Assembly (NCBI GenBank): GCA_006176705.1
Contig: QRFJ01004831.1
Span: 62,001 to 126,000 of the forward strand
Length of the DNA stretch: 64,000 bases
Direction of reading: 5' to 3'
Source of the DNA: Cocos nucifera
Lineage: Eukaryota > Streptophyta > Magnoliopsida > Arecales > Arecaceae
Program-made: the position numbers and the translations under genes
Notes under the pieces: generated by a model
What the model was told of the DNA's origin: nothing
The model's input: the letters and a program-made list of their open reading frames with translations, nothing else
Database searches by the model: none
Part shown: in pieces, positions 22,290 through 32,700 of the stretch
How positions within the stretch are numbered: position 1 is the first letter of the stretch
Layout: each line of letters opens with the position of its first letter

Positions 22290-22364
22290 GTTAGAACCAA
22301 TAAACAAAGAAGGTCTAGTTATGGACCAGCCTTCCATTAGGGAGACATTTAATTGGATTGCCAT
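22290..22364 (-). pseudogene. gag: gag start of Sirevirus-like element C, cut by element B
   Basis: On the minus strand an ATG at 22364 opens 25 codons with no stop (MAIQLNVSLMEGWSITRPSL and on) that end exactly where B begins. The RP-SLFIGSN pattern is the start of a Sirevirus-type copia Gag. The rest of gag-pol should lie to the left of A and B. Confidence 0.65.
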
Positions 22365-22414
22365 CTTGATCAATTACTTAAATCAAATAAATAATAAATA
22401 ATATAAGAGCACCT

Positions 22415-22426
22415 GCTCTGATACTA
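22415..22426 (-). other. Primer binding site of element C
   Basis: Minus strand TAGTATCAGAGC follows two bases after the LTR end. It runs on into AGGTGCTCT, so that AGAGCA and TGCTCT form a perfect 6-bp inverted repeat across the site, as in element E. Confidence 0.75.
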
Positions 22427-22428
22427 CT

Positions 22429-23877
22429 TGTTGCCCAGAAGAACAGCCTAAGAGGGGGGGGGGGTGAATTGGGTTTTTCAAAAATTTTCAGATTGCTAAG
22501 TGTATGTGTAGAACTTAAATATAGATATACTAAAAATATAGTAATTTAGATGTATAGAAAATAAAAGTAACTAAAAGAAAAAATCACACATACAAAAGCT
22601 CAAGATTTTTTAGTGGTTCGGTGTCAAATCCAACACCTACGTCCACTCCTCAAGCACTCAATTTGAGAATTTTATTATAATTTCCAAGATTACAGCAAGA
22701 TTATTTTCACACCACAATCTAAATCCAATTAGTTTTGCAAGCTAACTAATCAAAACCTAATTTCAAGCCACTCCTAGGCCTGTATAAATCTAATTTAAGG
22801 CTTGGATGAGCCTCTCCCCCAAGTTTTAGTCCTTCGAAACTTAAAATATAAAGATTTCAGGATGCAAAAATTTCAAACAAAGGCAAACTCCTTTTGAAGA
22901 GCAAATTTAAAACTTTGATGTACAAGATGAGTTATTGGAGGGCTTTAGCAATGAATGCTCCCTTTCTTCACTTGAGAATGCCTTGATTGCACAACTGGTT
23001 GAGTGGTAGAGCAGCAGTGAGGGCTCTTTAAGACTCACTGTTTGGACTCTACACAGATTTTGAAAAGTTATCGATGTTGTTCACTTTCTTTCTTTTATAT
23101 CTTGACTTCTCAAGCCTTAATCTGATCTTAGAAGTCTTCTAATCCAAGTAAGGAACTCCAAAAATGGGTTTGTAGCCATTGTAATATCAGAAAAAGCCAT
23201 TTAGAGTGTCCAAAATGAAATCTAGGTAGTTCTGAAAACTAGCTGTTGGGGTTGTCAGAAACTCGAAAGTCGACTTTCCAAAGCCTTGAGTCGACTCCAG
23301 CTATAGAATAAAAAATTTTAACTCTCTGTATTTCTATTCCTTATCAGTTCTGCATGTCGGAGTCGACTCATGCAGTTCTGCATGCCGGAATCGACTCCTG
23401 GACTTCATGAGTCGACTCCAGTTGTATAGTAAAAAATTCAGCACTCTATTCTTGGATTGGTGCCTTTTCTGAGACATGAGTCGGCTCTTGCTTTTTGTGA
23501 GTTGACTCCTTCGTGAGTCGACTCTTGTGATAGGGTTTATACTAAAGTCTTCTATTTTGAGCCCAGTGCCTGTCTGAGCCCGTTAGTCGGCTCCTACCAA
23601 TTTAGAGTTGACTCCTGATCTATGTCAAATACTGAAACCATGCCAAATTTATCTTTAAACTTTCTTTGAGTTGGTTTATAACTAAATACTCTTTAAAAAT
23701 GTTTGGCTTGATCTCTTTTTGCTTTTTTTTCTTAGTTCTTTCAATCAAACATGGAGCATCATTGAAATGAGTTTTTGTTCTTCCTGAACTTTGTTTTAAA
23801 CATTCCAACCAAATTATTAGTACCAAAAATTGACTCAAATATTTTTTTATTCATCAAAATCATACCTAGGGTCAACA
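22429..23877 (-). repeat. 5' LTR of Sirevirus-like element C
   Basis: On the minus strand it runs from TGTTGACCCTAGG (23877) to GGGCAACA (22429), 1449 bp, resembling the termini of the LTR of E (TGTTGACCCTATG...GGGCAACA). It holds four perfect GAGTCGACTC palindromes (23288, 23360, 23409, 23515) and several variants, plus a run of ten Gs near 22455. It is inserted in the LTR of D; the five bases on its right are ACTTC, and the equivalent site in the other D LTR reads GCTTC. Confidence 0.85.
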
Positions 23878-24178
23878 ACTTCTTATTGAGAGAGAGGAAT
23901 TGATGTATGAGAGTTGAGGGTGTGATCTCCTCTTGTAAATTTTTTTTCTTATAGTGAAGCTTATATGTCCCGTGAAGATAAGTCTTGGCTTAATCCATAT
24001 ATTTGATTGTATCCTTTTATTTATTTTTTCTTCTTTCTATTATGGTATCGATATTATCACCAGCATTCTGATGCTAGACTTGGAGGATCTGTATTCCATA
24101 CGATGGATCTTTTCAAGAGATGATGCCAAAGCAAGTGATATTATGACAACTGGTATCAGAGCAGCTCTGATCTTAATA
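23878..24178 (+). repeat. 5' LTR of element D (last 301 bp)
   Basis: It aligns with 58553-58860 across its whole length, including TTGAGAGAGAGGAATTG and AAGTCTTGGCTTAATCCAT. By alignment with the 3' LTR the end lies at about 24178, after two internal primer-site-like motifs. Confidence 0.85.
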
Positions 24179-24192
24179 ATTGGTATCAGAGC
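24121..24192 (+). other. Primer binding site of D with two 30-bp-spaced copies upstream
   Basis: TGATGCCAAAGC (24121), TGGTATCAGAGC (24151) and TGGTATCAGAGC (24181) lie exactly 30 bp apart. The last is the functional position after the LTR end. The first two lie inside the LTR and are also present in the 3' LTR at 58803 and 58833. ATCAGAGC-A-GCTCTGAT (24155-24171) is a perfect palindrome. Confidence 0.75.
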
Positions 24193-25645
24193 TAGATTAT
24201 CCCAAATTATGATGGTGTTAATCAAGATTGAAGAAGATGCAAAAGATATGCTCAATCAAGTTGGAGATCAACTGGTATGATGAGAAGAGCAATTTTTTCT
24301 TGTGGCAAGTGAGGGTGAAAGATATGCTCATCAAACAAGAATTTATTGATGCTCTCTTATACGAGAAGATGTTGGCTACCATGAAGATGAAGAATTGAAG
24401 ATGGCTCCTAATATAGATGGTGAGTACGATCTGCTTGTACTTAGCAGATGATGTGGTGATCCATGTACTTAGTAAGACTTTTTCAACAGCGATGTGGTTA
24501 AAGCTTGAGGAGATGTACGTATATGACAAAGTCACTCACTAATACTCTCTTCCTCTGAAAGCAGTTCTATCAGTTGTGGATGACTGAGGGGCAGAGCGTG
24601 TAGGAGCATTTCAATAACTTTCAAAAGATCCTCACCGATTTTTTCAGCATTGGTGAGAAGGTTGAGAAGAAAACCAGGATGTTGGTTTCGCTTTCATCGC
24701 TTCTCCTCTCTTTTGAGTCTTTAGTGACTACTCTTCTTATGGAAAAGAACACCATCAAGATAGAAGATGTTATTTTTGCACTTCTCCAAAATAAGGTTCT
24801 TAGGTGGAAGAGCTGAGCCTCGAGTTCAGATGGTGACTCACTATGACAGTAATTGGAGGTGATGGTGGTAGAAGATGAAGCGATAGAGGATCACAAGATG
24901 GATTGTCCAAGTCCAAGATGAGAGATATTAGCAAGATCAAGTACTACTAATGTGATGAGTTCGAACATTGAGTTAGAGATTGCCCGCAGTTCAGGGATCG
25001 AACGAAAGCTACAGCGATAGTGGTCCAAGGTAGCGATGATAATGAGACCAATGATGTGTTTATGAGCTCAAATGAGATATCTATTTTTTTTCTAGTAGTG
25101 AATTTTAGATTCTACATGTCGCATCATGTTGGTTATAGAGAAAAGCTATTTGACTCTTTGGAGAGCAGTGAGGGCATTGTTTGTTTGCTAGATAGATTGA
25201 GCTATGCGATCAAGAGCATCGAGACCGTCAGCATGAAGACACATGATGGAGCAGTGAGAAAATTGGATGAGATCCAATATCACCAAGCAGACTAAATTTA
25301 AGTAGCTACAGGTAGGAGGCTATTGATAAAATTTTGAAGGTCATGCATGGTAGTAAGGTTATCTTGAGAAAATGAAAGTATAGAGGACACTATCTCTTGG
25401 TAGGAAGCTCAGTGCGAGGTAGAGTTTTATGAGCTAGTAGGAGCCCAAAGTGAGATGGAGCTCTAGGTGCATATGAATCAGGCATCAGACGAGAAACTCA
25501 CGAGGATGACAGGTGACATCACAGGATGCAGTTTCTATTATCATAGGAGGCTATTCCGAGCAAATCTCAAATCAGGCAGAACACAACATATAACGGAGAT
25601 GAGATCGAGAGGTCTAGCTCGACTCTCATATTTATCCATCCATGG
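24193..25645 (+). pseudogene. gag: gag and protease remnant of element D (broken)
   Basis: Gag blocks can be read in shifting frames: NFFLWQVRVKDMLIKQEFI (about 24290-24345), FSTAMWLKLEEMYVYDKVTH, EHFNNFQKILTDFFSIGEKV and LLLSFESLVTTLLMEKN. The zinc knuckle (24942-24983) has Tyr for the first Cys, stops in two places, and Glu/Phe where Gly is usual. An open frame from about 25020 to 25294 follows (SDDNETNDVF ... YREKLFDSLESSEGIV). It resembles the protease and pre-integrase region but lacks the Asp-Ser-Gly motif. From 25295 to 25645 only scraps remain. The sequence then meets the duplication TTAACAAA of H. Confidence 0.75.
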
Positions 25646-25653
25646 TTAACAAA

Positions 25654-25672
25654 TAGAGCTGTTAAAATAGGT
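25654..25672 (+). repeat. Left terminal inverted repeat of hAT H
   Basis: TAGAGCTGTTAAAATAGG matches the right end with four differences in the first 18 bases. Repeated GGGCC and GGCC motifs continue to about 25810. Confidence 0.75.
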
Positions 25673-26299
25673 CCACTCGTTCTATGGAGGGTCAGTCCTT
25701 CACATGTAGGGCCCATTAGGACTGGGCCAAAAAAGTCCTTTTGATAAATGGGCCATCAAATAGACAGCCCGACGCTAGCTCTTATAAGTGAAGGGCCTAA
25801 ACGAGCTGACCCTTATAACTCACCAAAAAATATAAAAATTATAAAAAAAATTTAAAAAATTTAAAAAAACTTTCAAACATAATACTTCATCAAATAAATA
25901 AATAAAACTAATCCTTACATCAAATTTTAAAACATCAAAAGCAAATATAAAATAACTTGAAAAAATTTGTAATGATATCATAATCTCCATTCTCTACAAG
26001 AAAAAATATCACAAACTAATTAAACTCCACAAAATCAAAGAAACCAACAAGTAATAAATATTATTCAAACAACATTGAGTCCAACTATTGAAATTCAGTC
26101 TCTATTTATAAGATTTTTGCCGTCAAGATTCCTTTATCAATAATCATCATTATCTTTCTCAATTATAATATTAGAATCTTGATAATTTTGCTTGGGCAAA
26201 TTTGCATCAACTTTTGTACTTGAATCATCATCTTCAACTATAATCCACAAGTAACAAATAATAAAGATTAATAAATAGTTAGAAAAAAGTTATTTTACA

Positions 26300-26965
26300 T
26301 CCAACTAAATTCAAATTTTTATCTTAAATTATAAAAAATATATTACCATCATGAATAAAGTCATGTAACCAATTGCGGGTGCAAATAAGAGCTTGCACAT
26401 GATCACCAAGGAGGCAGCATCTATATTTATTTAAAACACAGGCGCCAATGCTAAAAGCTAATTGACTAGCCATTGTAGTGATTAGTATGCTTAGTATATC
26501 ATAAGCCATTCTTGATAGATCAGACAATTTTATTATCTTTCTAATATTGTAGCACATTCAATCTTGGAAAATATTTAGGTTTGAGTTTTAGCACCTCCAA
26601 GTAAAGATCCAATTGAGACTTTTCAATTGTAGAATTATTTTGGCTCATATATATTACATACTCCTACATCATTTCTAGCATATTAGCTATAAAGAATTGT
26701 TAATCAAAGGACCAATTAAGAAAAATTATTATGCAATTAAATTAAAATAACATTTTAAAAAGAATATCAAATATATCCAACTTACATCAAATGCATCCAA
26801 GCCTTCCAATTATATTTGTTCACTTTGTCCTCCTCCAACGGGCCTATATGTAGATTGTAGACTAGAAAAATAAATTTGAGAACTACTTGATGCGCTTGGA
26901 TCACTAGAGGATTTGTCTTTTTCATGTTCCTCAAAGAGCATATACAACTTACTTTTAATAATTTG
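26300..26965 (-). pseudogene. hAT transposase, C-terminal part (broken), split by element E
   Basis: Read on the minus strand from 26965, the linker KLYMLFEEHEKDKSSSDP is followed by a poorly preserved stretch. The hAT C-terminal dimerisation domain comes next (about 26530-26345): LSRMAYDILSILITTMASQ, LAFSIGACVLNKYRCCLL and VQALICTRNWLHDF. The domain is recognisable along its length and carries substitutions at usual Ser/Glu positions. The protein is joined across E to 35975-37453. 25673-26300 is 3' untranslated, AT-rich, with no further gene. Confidence 0.85.
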
Positions 26966-26970
26966 TAACT

Positions 26971-28498
26971 TGTTGACCCTATGATTAATTTTGATGATTA
27001 TAAAAAATTGAATAAAAATATTACTAATCATGTATTTCAAGACTGGATGTAGGATTTTTTAGGTATTTAAATTAAAGAAATTAATCCAAGAAAAGATCCA
27101 TAAAAAAAGAATCAAGTCAAAATCTTCAAGAAAGTTGAATTAATAAAGATGCTTGAAGAAGGGCAAAATTATAATTTCATTAGGCTAGAAGAAAATATGT
27201 TTTGAAAGTCTCAAGAGCAACTAAAGAAAAATTCTAATTTTTTGGAGATAATTTCATATTTTTTGGATATCAAATTTGAAAGAAAATCAAGTTTTAGCAA
27301 AAAGATCAATCCTAAACCCATAGGTCATCCCCTTTTGAAATGGACAGTCCCTGGCACGCATGGCATGCAAACTAGGCCGATCTAGTATGAAATTGAGTGG
27401 ACCTAGTCTCAGTGGGAACAAAAGATAGAAAGTGTAGAAAGTCAGATTTTCAAGACCCAGGGGGCTGTGCCGATCCAATTGAAAATTGAGTCGACCCAGT
27501 CTGGACTGAGCAGACCTAGTTAAAAACTGAGCCAGCCTAGTGACTATAATGGCTAGTTTTCTACACTACTTCAAACAGCTAGTTTTCACTCTAATAGCTA
27601 TTTTAGCCCTTCCAACAGCCAAAACTCCTTCTCAAACCACTTTCAAGCATATAAAAGGCTAGAGACTTAATAGGGAAAGAAAAAAAGTGGATTAAAAAGA
27701 AAAAATCTTTAAATTAAGTGAGATTTATTGAATATCAATTGAAAAGAAAGAAAAGAGAGGAATTAGTGCATAGAATTGAGAGCATTCAAAGAGAAATTAT
27801 CTCCAACTTCATCCTCATCCTCTTAAGCATCAAGAAGAGAAGTTAAAGCATTATTTGAGTAATCCAATAGCAACTTCTTCAAGCTTCAAAGAGTTTTAAT
27901 TTTTAATTTTTATTTTTATGCTGAAACTTATATTTGTATTTTTATTTCTTTACAAGTTTCTTTAGAGGAAAGAAACTTAGAGATTAGGCCGGTCCAAGCC
28001 CATAATTGGATATTGTAAAGGATGTGGTTGGTGCTCCTATTGAAAACTAACTAGATTGTTAGTGAGCCCAAAAAATATAACGATGTTAGGTTTTGGTTGG
28101 TGAGCCCGAAAAATCAACTAAATTTTGTTTGTGAGCTCGTGAAAATAAACACACTATAATCAAAAAAAGATTATAGTAAAAATTCTAAGAATAGCTTGGA
28201 AAGTGGATGTAGGAGTGGGTTGCTCTGAACCACTATAAACTTTAAGTGTTTGTAATGATGTTCTTCACTTTCTTGCTTTACTTATCTTTACTTCTTGCTT
28301 TATTTGTATTACTACTTGTTTAGCTTAGCCATAATTCTTGCATAGTTTAATACATATTTGATTTCGTTGCATACACTACATAATCATATCAAACTGAATT
28401 AATTAAAGTAAAGCATATATTTGTTTAGAATTAAAATTTAGATAAAAATTTTATAAGAATTCAATTCATCCTTTCTCTTGGATTGCTACCTCTAAACA
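26971..28498 (+). repeat. 5' LTR of element E
   Basis: It starts TGTTGACCCTATG and ends CTAAACA. The TATA box TATAAAAG is at 27650-27657. Upstream is a block with several GAG-YCG-AC motifs, such as GAGTCGACCC at 27488-27497. A ladder of GTGAGCCCGAAAA-like repeats lies at about 28055-28150. Confidence 0.93.
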
Positions 28499-28503
28499 AT
28501 AAG

Positions 28504-28523
28504 TGGTATCAGAGCAAGTGCTC
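28504..28523 (+). other. Primer binding site of E with adjoining inverted repeat
   Basis: TGGTATCAGAGC (28504-28515) follows the LTR by the spacer ATAAG. AGAGCA (28511-28516) and TGCTCT (28519-28524) are perfect complements around AG, so the 3' half of the site can pair with the bases next to it. Confidence 0.85.
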
Positions 28524-28576
28524 TATTATTAATTGTTGACCTAACCCTCAAGAGCCAAAAATCTTGGCAATCCAAA

Positions 28577-29780
28577 ATGAAATCTTTTTTTAATAAAGGC
28601 CATTCCATTAATCGACCCCCATTATTTGATGGCTCAAATTATACTTATTAAAAAGTTAGGATAAAAATCTTCATTCAAACATATGACTATAATCTATGGA
28701 AGATTATTGTCAATGGCCCTCACACACACAATGCATCATTTGTTGATAAAGAATTAATACACCTAAATGCTAAGGCCATGAATATACTTTATTGCTCTTT
28801 GGACTTAAATGTATTTAATGTAATCTCTTCATGTATTTCAGCAAAACATATATGAAAAAAATTAGAAAGAACTTATGAGGGAGTAAATCAAATAGAAGAA
28901 TTAAGCTTCTAAGAAGAAAAGGAAGCTCACCCCGGCATATGCCTCATGGCTCATGAGGATGAAAAGAAAAAAAAAAGAAACAAAAGAAAACAAAGGCATT
29001 GATAAAGGAGGAGCAAAGCAAAGAAGAGAATGTGAAAGAGGAGGAAGATATAGCAAGTTATTGTCTCATGGCTCAAAGTGATGAGGTATATCATGAACAC
29101 TCCTCTGAATTTATTTTTAATGAATTATATGAAGTCTTTAATGAGTTAATGGATGAATACAAAAAAGATAAGGCTATAAAATAAAGAGCTTAGAAAATCT
29201 AATCTATCTTTTGGCTGAAGAGAAAGATAAAACTTTAAGTGAAAAAGAAGATCTATTAAAAAATATAAAAAATATGATAAAAAAAGATTTTTTAGAATAA
29301 ATTAAATCTTTAATTAAGAAAAAGAAAAATATAGCCAAATCTAAAAATTTCTTAGTTAAAGAAAAAAAGATTTTCAAAATCTAAAAAATTTATGATTGAA
29401 GAAAATCTTAAGTTGAAAGAAAAATTTAATAAACTAAGATTTTCTACTAAAAAAAAGAGTAAATCTAAAAAATCTATTTTGAAAAAAAATATCAAACTAA
29501 AGAAAGAGATTGAAAGCTTGAAGTCCATGATTGAAAAGTTTATAATTAGATTTCAAAAGCTTCAAGCTATATTAAATAATCAAAGTGTTATTTTTTATAA
29601 AGATGAAATTGGCTATAATTCATTAAGAAAATAAAAAATTATCAAAAATATGTCTACAAAAACTTTTTTTGAAAATTCTTTAATTAAGTATTTTAAATAT
29701 AATAAAGTTGGTCATAAAATTTTTGAATGCAATATTAAAAGAAATGGCCAAACTTCTATCAAATAAATTTGGATTCTAAA
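28577..29780 (+). pseudogene. gag: gag of element E (broken)
   Basis: The start ATG at 28577 is followed by RPPLFDGSNYTY, then a stop in place of Trp, and KIFIQTYDYNLWKIIV, a Sirevirus Gag start. The middle is a charged coiled-coil region (about 29000-29600: acidic KEEQSKEENVKEEEDIAS, then lysine-rich ENLKLKEKFNKLRF). A zinc knuckle at 29689-29730 reads YFKYNKVGHKIFEC, with Tyr for both of the first two Cys. A degraded IW-x-LKETMSSN / MTWVPETS segment ends the similarity. Frames shift at least three times. Confidence 0.82.
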
Positions 29781-32700
29781 AGAAACCATGAGCTCTAACC
29801 TTTATGGATCCAAGATGACTTGGGTACCAGAAACTAGTAAATGATTTTGCAGGTATATCAAGAATCCAATGGAATGAAATGAGAAAATACTTATAGTTGG
29901 ATGCCTTGGAAATGGACTTGGATGGGTGATGATATTGATAAAATCTAAACTTTTCTCATATCATACCGTCAATATTTATTTGATTAATTCTATTAATTTT
30001 AATGATCTATCATTATGATTTCATATTATGTTTATTTGCTTGATATTCTTTTCATATATTAGTAAGATTAGTATGATTGATTGATTTTGATGATTTGATA
30101 TTTTGATTTTAAGAGATTAATATATTCTCCTCTAAGTATCATGTTATGATATGAATTGAAATTATCTTAGAATTCGATATGATATAATAGCTTCTTCATA
30201 TCAATTTTGCAATTGATAAACTTAAATTAAAATATATTTAATTGGATATGAATATTTTTGAGTTGCTGAATATATAAATAAAACTATGTTTGACATTCCC
30301 CCATAAGATGCTTAAATATTAAAATTTTTTAAAACTTTGTATGATCTAAGTACTTCAAGATAAAACATCTATTCATAAAACTCAAGTGCTTGATGTGTTG
30401 AATTACATTGCATATTAGTTTATCCCTAAGGATTTGGAATTTCATAGTTCAACCAAAACTCATAGAGCCTATATCTAGATTTTCTTTTACATGAGTCCCT
30501 TGACTTGATAATCTTACCCCCATGATTGATTAATTCTTGATATTCTAATTTGACTTAAATATCTTTCTTGATCATTGATTTGATTGCTTATTGATTCTCA
30601 TTCAACTTGATTAAATTTTCTTGAATCAAAAACTACTTGAAATATTTTCTACTGCAAGGAGGCAACTCTTGATTTAGGAGGAGTCAACCTCTTTTTTTTG
30701 AGATGAGTTCTCCTATTTGAAAATATCTCAAGGCTCTATCATTTCATTATGAATTTTCTCGAATCGTAATTTCTTTCAAACCCCTCTCCTACGAAAATCG
30801 GACATTTTCTCTTCATTTCTATTCTAATGTTGTAGTCCTTGTTCTCCAATGGCACCTCAAAAGCATTTTGCCCAAAGAAAGAGAAAGCTTAGTTTTTAAA
30901 GTAAAAGGTGTGTAGATTAAGATAGCTGTTGATAGCATTGGACGCATGCCACACATATACAGATTAGTAAGAGCACCTCAAATTATCTCAAACAGCTACA
31001 CATTTAAGATTTGTATTTGATCAAGATGATGATTGAGGGTATTGAGGATATCAGCTCTCATGGTATAGCTGATGATGATGATGAGACTCCTATAGTAGAG
31101 TCTATTGCAGTATATATCAGGATAAGAAGCCAGCAGAGTAGCATGAACAAATAGAAATAGCTTCACTTTCATAGACCAGCCATCCAGATACTAGCTCATG
31201 ATTACTTGATAGAATGGATGAGGATACATTTGTTGAGAGACTCTCCATCAAGATCGTAGTTTCAGTCTGTGCAAAGTTTTAGAGATACATATCAGAGACA
31301 CACCAGACGAGATGAGATTAGATGGAGGCATTATTATTGAGAGATTGATTCGGGCACTCACTACAGTGAGGAAGGATGTTCGCTACCGGACCTAGTTATT
31401 TCGAGATATTAGACTACACTCTCCTTCTACCTAGCCTAGACCTACATCTTGGGATTATCTTGATATATACTTGCTTAAGATGGTAGGATTTCTTTCCATA
31501 GCTTTAGTGACCCTTTCAATCTATTTTTGGCATCTATATAGGATATAGCTCTCATACATTTTGTATGCTTTTGTGATTTTATCTTTGTAATCACCATTAG
31601 CTAATCAATAAAAATTTCATCTTTTGTGGAAATTCATTATGTTTGATATTATTTGTTTGACTCAATACGTGCTTTGCTTGCAAAACAAAGGAGGAGAATT
31701 AAGAAAAATTAATTTTTTGACACAGAAAGAGAGTTAAGAAAGTCAAGTTTTCTAGCATTTGTTATGAAAAATAGGAAAAAAATAATTTTAAACTGAATAA
31801 GAGAAAATATTATTGAAATATTAAAAATAAAATTATTTTAATCTATTTATGTAGTCTTGTTGTTCTAGTTATTTGATTTATTTTATAGAAATTATTTTTA
31901 TTTTACTTTTTATTCAATCAGACTTTGCATGATTTGATCCTATCATGATTTTTAATAATTAATTAGTATCAAGCTTAATCTTAAAAAATATTTACTTCAA
32001 ATAAAAATTCTAGATAAATAATTTTTGAATCTCATGAAAAATTATTAATAAGCATTTATTTGTTGCTTGACTTGTTGGTTCACTTATATTTAGCTTACAT
32101 GTAATCTTATTTATTGATGTTTTGCATTGGTATCAAATAATTCATCCTTAAGTGAAGTTTTACGATTGGTATCAAATAGACTTTTTCTGCCTTGCACTCC
32201 ATTGCTTTCTTTTGGCAAAAAAAAAAGAATATTTTATTTTGCATCTGGTTTTGCATAGCTTATATGATATCTTTTGAGATAAATTCAAAAAATTTTATAT
32301 CTTTTTTGAACCAAATTAAGTGATATTTCTTAAGAAAAGAAAGATCTGAATTTAAATAGTAAATTTTTCTATGAATTATTTGCATAATCTATTGTATCAA
32401 TTCAAAATAATTTGATCTAAATTTTAATTAATTCATCTTTTCCGATCAAAAACTTTAATGATTAATGTCAAATAGATCATTACTGTCTTGTATTCTATTG
32501 TTTTATCTTTGACAAAAAGAAAGAAATATTCTTGAGTATTATCTGATTTACATGAATATATTTTTAATATTATATCTTGAATAAGTTATAAAATTGGTAC
32601 TTTTATGCTTCAACTTGATTGATACTACTTAAGAAAAGAAATTTTTTTTAAAAAAATATTATGATATATCCAAATTCTTAATTTTGAAAGAATCTATATA

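Noticed and set aside
22985..23050. tRNA-like GGTTGAGTGGTAGAGCAG stretch
   Set aside because: Resembles part of a tRNA D arm, but no T arm, anticodon arm or acceptor stem could be formed; it lies in the LTR of C.
31026..31470. Possible extra gene (acidic short frame) in element E
   Set aside because: Only about 41 codons before a stop and no family recognised; kept as a remark under the E body.
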